A stretch of DNA of 64,000 nucleotides from Motacilla alba alba (Eukaryota; Chordata; Aves; Passeriformes; Motacillidae). A program made the position numbers and the translations under genes. Positions 12,301 through 30,058 of this stretch are shown one piece after another (the first letter of the stretch is position 1; every line of letters begins with the position of its first letter). Where the stretch lies: NCBI RefSeq assembly GCF_015832195.1, contig NC_052028.1, positions 12,629,501 to 12,693,500 of the forward strand, read 5' to 3'. The notes under the pieces are model-generated. The model made no database searches. It was not told where the DNA came from and saw only the letters and a list, made by a program, of their open reading frames with translations.

Positions 12301-15300
12301 TGAATCTTTTTCTTCTGTTTTGTAGTCACACTGGATAAGAACTGCATTCAAAGACTTTAGTGGAAAAATAAAAAGTGGTTTTGAGATGTGAAGTACACAA
12401 GTGGAAGAGCAAGGACCTTCAATTGGTTCCTTAGAGAGATTAAAGTCAACTCCCCATGACTGTATCTTCCACCACCATGATTTTAATTCAAAAGTTCACT
12501 TAAATAAATGAAAGACCATGTTGTGAATTTTTGGTGACCAAACCACCATGTTATTTCTGTTTCCTAAAACTCAGTGGCATGTGAGAAAGAAAAACCCCAA
12601 ATCCAATTTGATCTCAAAGGAAACTTATCATTTGTCAGCTGGGCAAACTAAGACTTATTTGTTAGGCTGGCAAACTTCACTTAAAAAAATTGAAGCTATC
12701 AGCATATGCATTTATGAGCAGCTCTTCAGTCACGGATTATTGTTAAAATATGAGGGAAGGAAAGCAGATCTTTATGTAAAAACCAACATTACTTTCCAGC
12801 TTCCAGGATCATTAGAGCAGCAGTGCAGGGAAATTATGGAAGGGAGCACTGTTCTGTACCTTTCATTTATTTGAAAGAAAAACATGGATTTCTTGTGATA
12901 GCACATCAGCCTGATTTGCAGTTGATCAAATATGTGGGACATATCTGCTGTCAGCTAAATACACGAGTGGAACAATGGGGGAGTGTAGAATGTGTTTGGC
13001 TTTCCCCTGCTGCAGGAATCTGTGGGAACATGCTGTCGTTGGGATGTGCCGAAGAGACGCGCTCTGGCACCCACGCCACAGAGGAGAGCTGTGAGGACAA
13101 ACATTTGGGAGGAAAGCTGAGCTGAGCCTAATTGCAGCAGACACCAGAGCTCTTTCCTTGGAACCCCACCAGCTTTGCCAACCTGATGTCAGGTTCTCCA
13201 TCTCCGTGCAGGGTCGCCTCCAGGCAGGGCATGCTGAGAATTAATTATGCATGCATATCCTCCCTCCTCTTTCCCACATGTGCACAAGCACACTGCAAGT
13301 GAGCAAAGGGAAGCATGTGGGAGCTGCTTCTTGACACCACTGTTGTCAATGAGTATGTTCTGCTGCAAGTGAGGGTGTTGGTTCTGTGTCCCTGGAGGTT
13401 TGGGCACATAAAGATGGTATTGGGGCTGCAGGCATTGCAGGGCTCATCTTTAATAGCTTGCAGGGGATAACTGGCATAACTGAGATCACTATTTTATTAC
13501 CCTCAAAGTCTGGCCACACTTACCTTGCAATTTTTAAAAGGCACTTTTTCATTTTGGCGTGTGCTGGGTTGAGTGGTTTCAAGGATTTCTTCTTGTTTTG
13601 GAATCTATATTTTCTCTATTTTTTTGTTGTTGTTGTTTTGGCTAAGAGGAATCATTTGGTCACATGTGCAGCTCATCATCGTAGGGATAGCTTTCCTGGA
13701 GAAGATGCAGTGTCTTCCCTCCTGGATGCCATGGCATTCTCCAGGGTCAGGAAGGCCTCTGAGATTTGGCAGGGACCATCTGGGCTGCCTGTCCCCTCTT
13801 GCAAGTGAGAACATGAGTCATTTGTGAGGAACATCTGGGGATATTTCATTTAATCAGGTTTTTTACCGCTCTTGTGGCTTTGGGTATTAGCACTGTCTCT
13901 GCTACTTCTGTTCTCTGACAGAGGCACACGCAGCAGCTGAATCTCCTAAGAGTCAACTAAGCCATATTATTGGCTCCCTCCAGGGGTAGCTGGGTGAAAC
14001 TTAATAGTCCATGAGATACAACAAGTCAGTAGAAATGATCTAATGTCCCTTTCTAGTCTTAAACTCAGTGAAATGGTGAAAATTCTGCTTCTAAAGGAAA
14101 TGGCAGATGAGCAGTTGCCAGGATCTCCTACCAGGCTTCCTCCCCAGCTGTGTCCCAAGAGAGCAGTTCCCTTTTTGCAGTCTTGTTTGCAGATTCTCAG
14201 CAGAATGCACAGTTTTCACTGCTGGAGACCAAATCCTCATTTCCATCCTTCTGCGCAGCCCAATTGCCCTTCCTCCCACCTCAAATCCTAATACTATTTC
14301 AGCCCCTCTTTGTGGTGATGGTTTCTGAGAGAAACTTTTTGGGTTATCTTCTTCCACCAAAACCTAAAAGAGATGTCTGTTTCATCTGACATCTGCCTTT
14401 CACCCTCACACACATGGATCAGGTCAAACACCCGCTTGAAAAATACCTCTGACTGTCCCAATGCAGAAATCAATCTTGTTCATCTACTCGCTCTGGTTAA
14501 GAGCTGCAGCCAAAAAAAAAAATTCTACCATGAATTTTTACAGACTCAAAACACCTCTTTTGCTTTCCTCTCCCACAGAGAAAATGTGCAATTTAAAGTT
14601 GTGAGTGTTGATGTATTTACTGATGTATTTTTCTCTTTCTCAGAAGCAGCTGCAAAGGTGGCCAGAGCCGCCTCTTTCAGCTCCAAAATAAGTGTCCTCT
14701 CCTGTGTGTGCTTTCAGTAAAATCAGTGTTTCTCTCTGATGTACATTCTTTACCTCGAATATTTCCACATGAAAAGAGAGCTTTTGAGAAACACTGCAAA
14801 GAGTAGCAATCCTGGAGTCTGTGGATTCCAAGTGAGTGAATCACAGATGCCTTTTCCCTCATCTGAATTCAAGGACACATCAGCTCCCTGATGGCTACCA
14901 TTCCACAGGGGGAGAGGGGCAGCCTCCCCTGCTTGTTCTACCACATCAGTCGCTCTTTAACTAATTTGCAATCTATTTTGACTTTTGCTGTAAGTTAGAA
15001 AAGTTTTTAGAGCAGTCAGATGAGCTCTTGCCTGACCTGGCTGCAGCAGGCACTCTGCAGAGGTGTGTCCAGAGAACAGCTAGTTGTCACTGGAGCGTCT
15101 CTTCAGCATAACCAGGTGACAATCTTGTTAATGCCTCTGCTTTTACCTAATTTTCCTTGTTGAACAGCCCTGGAGATCTCAGGGAGAAATCCTGTGCCTG
15201 GAGAAGGAGGGATATGGAGTATCCCTGAGGGCGTGGTGCAGCACACGCTGGGAGTGCCTCAGCCACAAATCCCAAACTGATCAATTAAACAAGACTGATC

Positions 15301-18300
15301 AGGGAGAGCACAGCAGTAGTTGCCACGGTTATCAATCATTATGGACTATATTTTCGAGGGCTACTTTAGAGGGAAAATCTTCTGGAATAAATTACAAATT
15401 CAGTGTAGGATACGAGCACAGGTACAGCCCAAAACTGTCATTCTCTGTCCTCTCCCACCCTGCAGCTCAGAGGCCACCAACAGCACATGCAAACAGCCAC
15501 AGATGTCTGCATTTACATCCAAGCAAACCCTCCTCACTTGTGCTCACATCCTGGGATAGACAAACATTTATGCTGTTGGATTCCACCCAGATTCCTGCCT
15601 GCAGGAAGGAGCTGAGGTGGAACTGTCCAAATTCAGCTGCTGGAGCTGGTCTCCAGGCTGACTGCAGCTCTCTGCAAGAAAAGCTGGGCTGGGGCCAGCC
15701 GGCTGCTCACAGATAGCCAGCACAAGGCCTGGAAAGGGTGATGTTGTTACCAGCCAATTGACCAGAAGAGCTCAACTTCTTGGACCTTGCATTCCAGCAC
15801 AATCTACATCCCTTTTATGTTTCTTAATCTTTTTAGAAATCCAACAGTCAGAGGCTCATCACTACAAAACAAAAACACTACAAAAACAAAGAGAGCTTAA
15901 AATATTTGCTTCCTCTACTTAAGGTTTACAATTCTTGGTAGTAGATTATTAGGAAGTTGCAGAGCAATCAAATGAGAACAGAATAATTAACAAATTTGCT
16001 TCATAAAATGATTAAAGGAAATGTAAGGAGTTCCAGCAATCTCTTAGTGTATTAAATAACAAGCAAGTAATTTCTTTTTAGCTTTGCTGTGTAAATTCAT
16101 TTGGAGCATCTGTAATTTAAAATAGCCCTGAGATTTACATAATTTTGCAGCCACAGCTTCTACATTATGCCAAGTTCAGTCCTAGAAAGGTGGCTACAGC
16201 TCTCACTCTTCACTTTTCCAGATTAACTGACACAAGAGTTTCTTTGTTTTCCTTTGGGAGATGACTCTTGGTTAAACCTTTTGGGTTTTTTTTCAAATTA
16301 TCAGCCTTGTCCATGGCCTCTCTTATCCTGCAAGTACAAAGCAAATGAGGGTTCTTTCCAAACTTACTAATGATAAAGAGTGTTCACTTTCCCAGTTGTC
16401 TTTGGTACAATCTGTTTCAAATGCTGGCACTGCTGATGTCTCAGAACAGTGTAGGAGGGATGCCTGAGCGTGACTGAGCCACAGAGTTAAAGAAAAAAAT
16501 AAAATATGAAAAAGGATAGATGCCTTTTGAATAGAAAAGAAATCCAAGGGAGCCATGCCTTGCCTAAAACAAAACAAACCAAGCCAGCTAGGTTTATTGT
16601 CTGGATTATTAATTGTACTGGATTGTTCAGCTGTCCTGGAAATGTCTCTTTAATCACTCAGTGAGGCTGAAGCCCGGCTCTCTGGAGATCACGTTCTGAT
16701 CTCTCACATATGGAATCTCGCACCCTTCATTAGACCCACTGCTCCAGCCACATGGAAACGATGCTCAGACTATTTCCATCTGGGTCTGCTGCTTTTCTTC
16801 CTGGATGTGTCAGCTCATGATGAGGGCAGTGACTCCAGCTGATACAGACACAATTGCTGATTGCAAAGAGAGGCACTGCTGTGAAAATAAAGAGAAGAGG
16901 GGGTTATTTCCGTCTCAGTTTGGGCTTTCTGAGGCGTCCCTGCCCTGCAGAATGGCAAATTCCCTTGTGGGAGGGAAATGCTGAGATCACAGGTGCTAAT
17001 CAGTGAAAAGAAGATGAGCAACCCTGCGAACAAACTGCGGGACTGGGATGCCCAAAAACTGGGCTCAGATCCAAGACAAAGGAAAAAATTTCTTCAGTCT
17101 TATGAGATTCCATTCTCAGCTCTCAGCACCACCACGAAGCCTGGCTGCTTTGTTTCAGGGGTGAGACTGGAGCAGGGACTGCTTTGCACAGTGGGAAGCA
17201 GGATTTCTTGCTCTTCCCTCTGAATGTTTGGTGCTGGCAGTAGCGAAGTGAGGAACAAGACAATCTTTTCCAGGATGGCTGTAAGCCAGCCAGAATTGAC
17301 TTTGGGTCCCTGCTGGAGGGACAGAGCTCGCTTGGAGCCCAGCTAAGGGTGCAAGAGGCTCATTTTTAGGAGGCTGTCTGCAGCCACACACGCAGAAGGT
17401 TGGGTACTGGCACTTAGCAGTAGGAATCAGGTCAGGGGATTCCCAAGCAGTGCAGAGCACTTGCCAGGGGACCCCAGAATGTCACATCCAACTCCTCAGC
17501 CTGCACTGGCGTTGGGAGAGCGGGCGAGTGATGTGTGAAGTGTCGAGTCAGTATAAATGTCACAGCCGAAGGTCTTCAGAGTCAGAGTGACAAGAGCAGG
17601 AAACACTAGTGCCAAGAGTTCTGACACAGGAAAAGTGCTGTCATTGCCACCACCTCCGGCTTGGAGATTTATTGATGGTAACTTGGGATGTGCCATAAAC
17701 AGGGGTGATATTGAATGAGTCTGACTGTCTCAGGGGCTAAGTTTTACAACCCAAAGTGTGAACTCTCTCTGTCTCGCTGAGATCCTCAGGCATTTTCCCA
17801 GCAGCTCCCACGATCTCATTAAGTGCTCTCCAGAGAAGGGCTCCAACCCAAGGGAGCCCTCCCTGCACAGCACAGGGGCTGAGGACAGACAGACACCTGC
17901 CAGAGAACCCAGCGAGCCCGCCTGGTGGAGACCTCCCAGGACACTGCTGATACCCCACTGGGCTCACAGCCCTCTCTCCACGGCTTTGTGAGGAAACCAG
18001 AAATTGCCAAAGTTGTGCTCCCAAGTACCAACTCACTCCCAGTGTCAGAGGCTCTGACTTAGAGCCAGCAGCTCATGCCCCAGGACAGATCCCCCTGGAG
18101 CTGTTCTGTAGCTGTGTTGAACCTTGGTGAACCTTTGCTGAGATGCCCTCTCAGCATGGTTTCCTCAGCTGCTGAGGTCAAACCCATGGTTTCCCTGTGG
18201 AGCTGTTGGCCACAAAGGGCTGTGCTGCTGTGCAAATGCTTTCCTTCTGCTCCCTGAATGCATCCATTACTCCAGTAGCCTCTTTCTGCTGAGGGTTTTC

Positions 18301-18577
18301 CATGTTCAGATAACTCATTTTACTCCAGAAGCAGCAAAATCTTCAGCAGAGCCTTGGGGACACTGGTAGTATTCTTTTGAGTAATTTCTTCCTATAAAAA
18401 GTAAAGCAGGTCTGTGGAGACCACAGGCAGGGCACTCCATGGCCACAAGCCCTGTTCTTCACAGGTTGCCTTCACCCACCCACCCATCTGGGGGAATATT
18501 ATCTGGTCCAGAGAGACCCTGCAGCCTATCTCAGGGAAAAGGTTTATTTTGGTGACATTGCTGAGAAACCTCTTTGA

Positions 18578-18883
<306 letters not shown>

Positions 18884-19043
18884 TAGCCCCACATTTCTCT
18901 TCACAGAGAAAAGCAAGACACAATTCTTCCCAAGAATATTCTTATCTCATTTGCTGTGCCTGTGTTGTGCCAAAGCAGAATGCAATATGGAGATTGTTCA
19001 CCCAGAGTGATGGTGTTTTCTTTCCTTGGCCCATCAGGGCCAA

Positions 19044-19063
19044 GTGTGTGTGTGTGTGTGTGT
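19044..19063. repeat. Short (GT)n microsatellite
   Basis: About ten GT units lie directly left of the LTR-like segment. They are probably variable in length between individuals. Confidence 0.85.
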
Positions 19064-19071
19064 CAGGACCG

Positions 19072-19260
19072 TGGGACAATCACGAGATTCAGAGCAGTGA
19101 GTGCAGAGTGGAGTGCTTGGCAGATTCAGTTTAGATGTAATGTAATATAGTATATAATAATAATAATTTAATATAATAAAGTAATTAATTAGCCTTCTGA
19201 TAAGATGGAGTCCTCCTCATCATTCCTCCTTCGTCAGGGCCTTCTCAGCACAGCTATAGG
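19072..19260 (+). mobile_element. LTR 3' portion of a bird endogenous retrovirus (decayed)
   Basis: An AT-rich stretch of TAATATAGTATATAATAATA type runs into AATAAAGTAATTAATTAGCC, then CTTCTGATAAGATGGAGTCC and a TCATCATTCCTCCTTCGTCAGGG end. The same order (AT-rich block, AATAAA-like signal, ATCAGCCTTTTGAAACATG, TCTTCCCTCATCCCTGGG) is present in the more complete LTR at 45672-46051, so this is probably the R-U5 side of a related LTR on the + strand. The left boundary is unclear and there are no viral genes. The resemblance to passerine LTRs is from memory. Confidence 0.65.
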
Positions 19261-19428
19261 GGTTACCAGGCAGTTAAAGACAGTGGTCTAGAAAGAGTCT
19301 TTACCTCCAAAAGTTGTGTGGATTTGGGTCAACCTATGCCTTCCCTGTTTGTTTTTTCTTCTAAATATCCAAATATCCCTTTCTGCTGAAGGTGAGCATT
19401 GATCTAAAAGAAGTACCAGCCTGACCTG

Positions 19429-19431
<3 letters not shown>

Positions 19432-19486
<55 letters not shown>
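19432..19486. repeat. (TG)n microsatellite, about 27 units
   Basis: A perfect alternating TG tract of 55 bp is followed by an imperfect tail (ATGGGTGGGTGTG). Alternating purine-pyrimidine tracts of this length can adopt Z-DNA and are usually length-polymorphic. Confidence 0.97.
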
Positions 19487-19489
<3 letters not shown>

Positions 19490-20564
19490 GGTGGGTGTGT
19501 TCATGGGGTCAGATCCGAGCCCTGTCAACACAAGGGAAATCCTTGATGTGCAAATGGTTTGGAATTTGAAATGGAGAAATTTTTTCTATTCAACAGGTCC
19601 CATATTGAACTGGGCTGTCAAACTCAAGGGCACTGAGTCCTGACTTTAGAAACATGAACGGGCTCTTGCTCAAATCTCACCTAAGCCCACAGCCAGGTGT
19701 GAAATGTGTATTTCTGGCAGATAGCTTGGAAAACTCCAAATTCCCCATGTTGGTACATGTCAATTTTCTGTGTAAAAGAACAAAAACCTGTGTGGGGTAA
19801 TGGAATATGATATCTAACTTTCTAAACCACAAACCAAAAAGGGCCTAGAGAGCTCATTGCTCCATGATTCAGTTTTCCCAGCCCTCAGATGTCTTTAAAG
19901 CTCCAGGCTTGGAGGCTGCAAGCAAAGAAGACTTGTGGAGGATAGGGCAGAGGTAAGGCGATTCACATCTCTGTCCTGGAAGCTTTAATTATCACCTGAA
20001 GGGACAGGATGGGCTTTAGAGACAAGGAGAAGGTATGAAAGCATCCCACCTGCTTTCTGTTGTCACGAGGCATGGGCGCACAGAACATTCCAAAAGCACA
20101 GGGTTGTTTAGGGCTGTCCAGCATGATTCCAGATAATTGTTATGTGCATCTCCTCTAAAAGCTGTGCATGTAATTTAAGCAACCTAATTCTAAAAGTAAT
20201 GGTCTCCTGATGAGATGGTGCTGCGAGAGAAGCATGCTGAGTGACAGTTTGCTGTGATTGATGAGGGTGTCCCTAACCCTAGGAGCACACAGCCTAAGTA
20301 GATCAAAGATGAGAAGGAAACAATGGCTGAGAGAAATCAAGTTATTTGGGGAACAGGAAGATGGGGATTAGAGCTCTTATCTGAATCCCACAGCAGGGCC
20401 TGATCAACGAGATTGATCTGCCAATTACGGAGGAAAATCAGACCTGGAGTCATCTGTGCTAGGCCAGAAAAAGCAGGAGTCATTAATTCTAGCCCAGATG
20501 GGGTTGGGTCAGATCTAGACTATTAGCTGCTCTCTAGTTCTGCTGCTCTGCTGCACTCTCATGA

Positions 20565-25242
<4,678 letters not shown>

Positions 25243-25296
25243 ATCATCTCGCTTGAAAAAAATGGCAATGGGTACCACTACATTCTGGCAAATATG
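25243..25296 (+). CDS. GRIA1: GRIA1 exon 5: 18-codon ATD exon, residues 216-233
   Basis: This exon is 54 bp, in phase at both ends, and reads IISLEKNGNGYHYILANM. A 54-bp exon at this place is a fixed feature of AMPA receptor genes. The acceptor is TTGCAG and the donor is ATG|gtgagt, near consensus. It lies in ATD lobe 2. Skipping it would be in frame but would remove a strand of the fold. Confidence 0.96.
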
Positions 25297-27026
25297 GTGA
25301 GTTACCCTAATTGGTGGGGCATTTTTCTTTCTCACAGTTTTGTAAAGCACTATATTTATAATTACTGAGCTGTACACTCTTTTTCTCATCCACCTTCAAG
25401 GTAAAAAAAATACCAAAGTCTTTTGCTGTGCTCTTCTTGTGGAGTTTTCTCTCTTGAGCCAGCAAGATTATCTGCAGGGTATCTCCAAGTGTGCAGGGGT
25501 TTTGTAGTGGTTTGACCTTGGCTGGATGACAGATACAGACCAAAGTAATTTTAACACTCCCCCCTTGGTGCTAAATGAAATCTGACTGTCATGGCTCTAG
25601 GGAGAGAACTGAACGCAAAGATTTCTTTAAGGAAAGGATTCTCCCTTTAGTGCAGGGAGGTGCTGCCTGAGGACAGAGCAGCACTGGGCAGTGGCAGGAC
25701 CATCTTTCTGGAGGAAGTCTCACAGCAGGATGGAAAATTTCTTTGCCTAGGGAGAATTAGGGGAGAGGTAAGAGAGAGAAATTGAGGTTTCCCACAGCAG
25801 AGCTCCTACCCTCTCCTCCCCAAATGTGTCCATCCATCCAGGAGGATGCACTGCAGAGGCTGGGCTGCTGCTGGCACTCGGGCTGAGGCTGCTCCCCTGG
25901 ACTCCTGTGTCCCTGTGGGGTGAGCCATGTGCAGGCTCTGGACCTGTTCTTTCAGCACAGAGCTGCATCTGGGAGGCAGCACGTCAGCCGTGGGGTAATT
26001 AAACTTTAAACTACCAATTAGTCAAGCAGTTGCTGTCCTTCTCCTTTTCTCAGTCCCAAGATAACTCTGTAATTTACCAGGCAAAAATGGCCACATCATT
26101 ACCCTGCAGTGCCCTGTACTGACCCTGCACCCTGTGCTGGCTGCCTACCGTGTAATTACAGAGATTAAAATGTTACCTTGTGCGGGGGGAGACATGCAAA
26201 ACTACAGAGCAGCCAATAACTTCAGTTGCTAATTCAAAAAAAAAATTATTATTTGCCATAACCCAGGTCCTGGATGTTTATGAAAGTCCCTTCATTAAAG
26301 TTAAGCAGGAAAGTGAACTGGAGTCACTGGAGTGGGCACGTCTGTGCAATTTCAAGTACACCTACACGGAAGGCTGAATGATAATATCACCTCTTCCCCC
26401 TGCACAGTTTCATAAGGATAAATGCATGAAAGGCATGAGGTGAACTGAACTAACACTCAAGTGTAGGAGATTTGAAGGACATTTCTTAGGATACCACTCT
26501 CTCTCACCTTCACCCAGAGAAAAGTACACTTGTCCCATCTTTAATGTGTTTTCTCAGCCTTTGCACAAATGCTGAGAGGACAGAGCTGGCTCGAAGAGGT
26601 TGCATACTCAGCCAACAGGGTTTATAAATAATTAACTTGGAGCAAAAGCCTTTTCATTTCTTCAGGCCCTCTGCAGGGACATTCTGCCTCCACTGCAGCT
26701 CAGTGGAGGGGGCTTTGGGTCCCACAGTGTCTGACAGGACCACCAGAATTCACTGGTGTGCTTTCCAGGCAGCTTGGATTCTGGGGAGAAGGAGCAGACT
26801 GAAAGGAATTCAATCTTTACCTTTGGTCTTTCCTGCTCCTTAAAACCCAGCACCACACAAGAGCCAAGTCAGAGAGGGGAATACTTAAAAAGAGAAAAAA
26901 GACTAGGGGATAATCAGACAACATGGGAAAACTATAAAAAAAAAAATCCTGGCACCCCTCAAGGTTAAGAAGGTCCTTTCCAGGGCAGAATAACGTGGGC
27001 AGGTTCAGATACCAGAAGCCAAATCA

Positions 27027-27058
27027 GCTCCTGTAACGTGCTGCTCCTGTAACGTGCT
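27027..27058. repeat. 16-bp tandem duplication
   Basis: GCTCCTGTAACGTGCT occurs twice, perfectly and back to back. It is a small recent slippage duplication. Confidence 0.9.
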
Positions 27059-29164
27059 GCATTTAACCCACATGAGAGCTACTGGATGATGGGTTTAGCA
27101 AGGAGAATGGCAAAAAGGCCCTAAGATCCCATGTTTCTGAGACCACAGGGCAGCAAGGCAGGACAGCAAGCCTCCCTGGGTGGGGATGGCCAGGGATATT
27201 ATAAGAGATTGGCAGAAGCTGGCATCTGGCAGGGTTGAACCGCGGCACGAATGCTCTGATTCGAGAGATCACAGTAAGTTTTGCCCTCTTCTGAGGACAC
27301 CTCATGGCTGGATTAGAGCCTTCAGAGGATGTAGCGTGCTGTAATTTATTCCCACTGACTCACACTCATAGTGGTAGACCTTAACCACCCCTCATTTTCC
27401 CCTGCAGACACGTCCTGGGATGACAGGGCGTGCGTTGCCCACACACACACCCGTACCCGCGTGCCTGGAGAACAGCCCTGCTGTGGGGAAGTGCCTCGTT
27501 CTGGAGCACTGAGTCCTCAGAGAATAAATTAAGAGCTAAAACCTGGGAGTGTTGGGTTTCCAAATGAGTTATTTTTTTGTGCCCTGTGCTGGCTGAGTTA
27601 GGGCTCTCAGCCTGTATGAAGATCAGGTCAGGGGAATCCTCAGCCTGTTCGTAGACACCAAGTTTCTGCACTAGCTTGAGCAAGGGGAGGAATTTTCAAC
27701 CCCTGCCTTTTGCCTGACCTACTTGGGCATGGAAAAATGGGGACACAGTTATGGAAATGACACGTTGAAAGCAAATATTAGGAAGCACTTCTGGATAACC
27801 CCACTTAAATTCCTTTTTTTAGCTATATGCTTGTTCAGAGCTATACAGAGCCAAAAAATCCAAGCAGTAGCACACCACTGCCCAGTTGCAGCAGCTTCAT
27901 ACTGGTTCCATCAGGAATGCAAAATGAATTTTCAAGGCAATGCACAGGCTGAATAAATCATCCCACATTTTGGAATGGAGGCATTCCCTGTCTGGCCACA
28001 GCCAATCCATGAGCAGTCACTGTCTTTCATTAGCCTTGCTGTGTGTTTGCCCAGCAGTTGCTCTGGGTGAGCTGTAGTAAAGTGCTGAGCAGAATTTGAC
28101 AGCAGCAAGTGAAAGCTGGTATTTCCTAGCAGGAACAGCTTTCTTTTTCAGTGAAATTGCTGTTGCCAAGGTGAGACAATAATATTTCTGTGTTCACAAA
28201 CAAAATGAAAGCATTCTGCACCCTAGGCCATGGGAAAACATCCTTCTCTGAACCTGCTATACCTGCTAAAGACACAACTTGTCTTGTCTCCCCAGCCCTG
28301 CCCAACCCATAATGGTCTGACTGCATCATCCCTGCCAGGGGAAGGGTTCCTGTGAGCATCCCTCCCTTTCCTCAAGCCAAATTTGGCACTCTTCATGGCT
28401 TTTGCAAACTGATGAAATCCTGGTCTTTAACCTGTACCCATCAGAGTGACCCCCAATGAGGTTTTACCAGAGCTAACCTGGGTATTTTCAGGGGCACTGG
28501 CAGTTTGCAGCCATCTCTCTCTCTCTCTTTTCCACTCTGGAGCTCAAAGAGATTTGGCAACTTTTAAAAGTGTTTGTTTCTGTGAGTCTCATTTTTCTAA
28601 GCTTTGTTCTCAGCCTTTGAGATCATCAGTTCTAGCAACCACAAAGAGGAAAAAAAATACAGTCAATACTATCAGAGGAACGAGCTTAGGAACTTCTGGG
28701 ACTCCTTTCTTTTGATGTTCAGGCTTTTTGCCCATAACCTTGGCTTTGTGTATCTGTTTGTCCTGCGCCATGGATGTGAGCTGACTGCTGTCAGGAGTGG
28801 GAGAGCATCAGCTTGGGCAGAGAAAAATCTTTGTCATTAAATAAGGGACATTTGTGTGACTTGTCTTTAAAGAAGTATGAAAGACAGCTGTCACATCCAG
28901 TGTTTTAGCCTGCTTTTTCTTTCCTGGTGCATTAGTCCGAGTTGTTCTTTTAGCAAGGGCTCTTTTTTTTTTGAAGATGAATAGATAAGTGTACGAGATT
29001 GCTGATGGCAGGTGTAGCAGGGAAAAGTAAAGGTAAAAACAGTGTTGATTAGCAAAGATAAGCACTTTTTCCTGTGCCATTCTACATCAGCCTGTGTCAG
29101 CACTGAGTTAGGCCATGGACAGTTTCCCTTTGCTGGCAGTTGTGGTGCTGGGGGAGGTTACCAG

Positions 29165-29645
29165 TGATGCCTTAGGGAACCTAGAAATAAAACAACACAC
29201 TTTTGAGAAAATATAAGTATAGGAGGTAATATAAAGGCTGGTCTGTGTTGGAGGCCTCCAGAGGAAGATATGGAAAAATGTTCACAAAATGCCCACCACC
29301 CCTGGGGTGAATGCAGTGTTATAAGTTTAGCAAATTAGCATAATTGACAAAAATCACCAATTAGGAGCACAAGAGGTAATGCAATTTCCCCTGGTTCAAC
29401 CATCTCTAAATCTTCTCCCCTCAGATGGACACTAAACTTTGTCTATAAAAATTTGTCTTGAAGAGCTGTTTTTCAGCCTTGCTTCCCAGAAAGAGCTAAG
29501 ATATGATTGGGGTCTTGGAATGTGTTTTGTCTTTCTGCCTAGAGAAAAGGTTGGGAAAAGTACTGGGAAAACTAGCCACAGAGCTACAAATACATGTGTA
29601 AAAAAATAGAGAATATATTTTAAAAAAAAACAACCTTTGGCATCA
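29165..29645 (-). mobile_element. Solo LTR-like element, copy 1 (minus strand)
   Basis: About 480 bp align along their whole length with the segment at 38077-38595, for example ACCAATTAGGAGCACAAG against ACCAATTAGGAGGACAAG, and GAGCTACAAATACATGTG against GAGCTACAAATGCATGTG. Read on the minus strand it starts TGATGCC and ends GGCATCA, a 7-bp inverted terminal pair that includes the TG...CA of LTRs. The TATA box and poly(A) signal visible in copy 2 are degraded here. No target-site duplication is obvious. There are no viral genes next to it, so it is a solo LTR or a fragment, and old. Confidence 0.7.
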
Positions 29646-29976
29646 TCATCTCCCCAGCACAGCAGCTTTGTCAGCAGAGTGGCTCCTGCAGGAGTCAGAT
29701 GGGATGTGCTGGGTTTATCCAGTTCCCCTCTAGGCTGGACGGGCAGCTTTGATTTTTTTTTGCACCTGAAAAACAGGAGGAAGAACTCGGCACCACCAGG
29801 GCTGAGACTCAGCAATGTGAGACCAACACTGGGTGCAGAGAGGGAAGAGGAACCCTCCCAAATTTGCCATCCACAGGCAGAGAGCAGCTCCCCTAAAGCA
29901 GGGCAGGACACCCACATCTGCAGCACGTGCTGTGCCTGTGTGGGGAGGGTTGTGGTGCCCAAGCAAGGTCTGTACC

Positions 29977-30058
29977 TGCCCCAGCACAGTGACACCCATG
30001 GCACTGCCCCAGCACAGTGACACCCGTGGCACTGCCCCAGCACAGTGTGACCTGTGCC
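29977..30058. repeat. 28-bp minisatellite, nearly three units
   Basis: The unit TGCCCCAGCACAGTGACACC plus CATGGCAC occurs at 29977-30004 and 30005-30032 (one base different), with a partial, diverged third copy. It explains the repeated Cys-His-Cys-Ala pattern of the minus-strand open frame across it. Confidence 0.9.

Noticed and set aside
27726..27810. Possible CR1-like phrase (AAATATTAGGAAGCACTTCT)
   Set aside because: Only this phrase fits; the CR1 blocks that should follow are absent.
29432..30043. A 203-codon open frame on the minus strand, the longest in the window outside the exons
   Set aside because: It runs through the LTR and the 28-bp minisatellite, which produces its repeated Cys-rich motif. 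It has no recognisable domain and sits in an intron.
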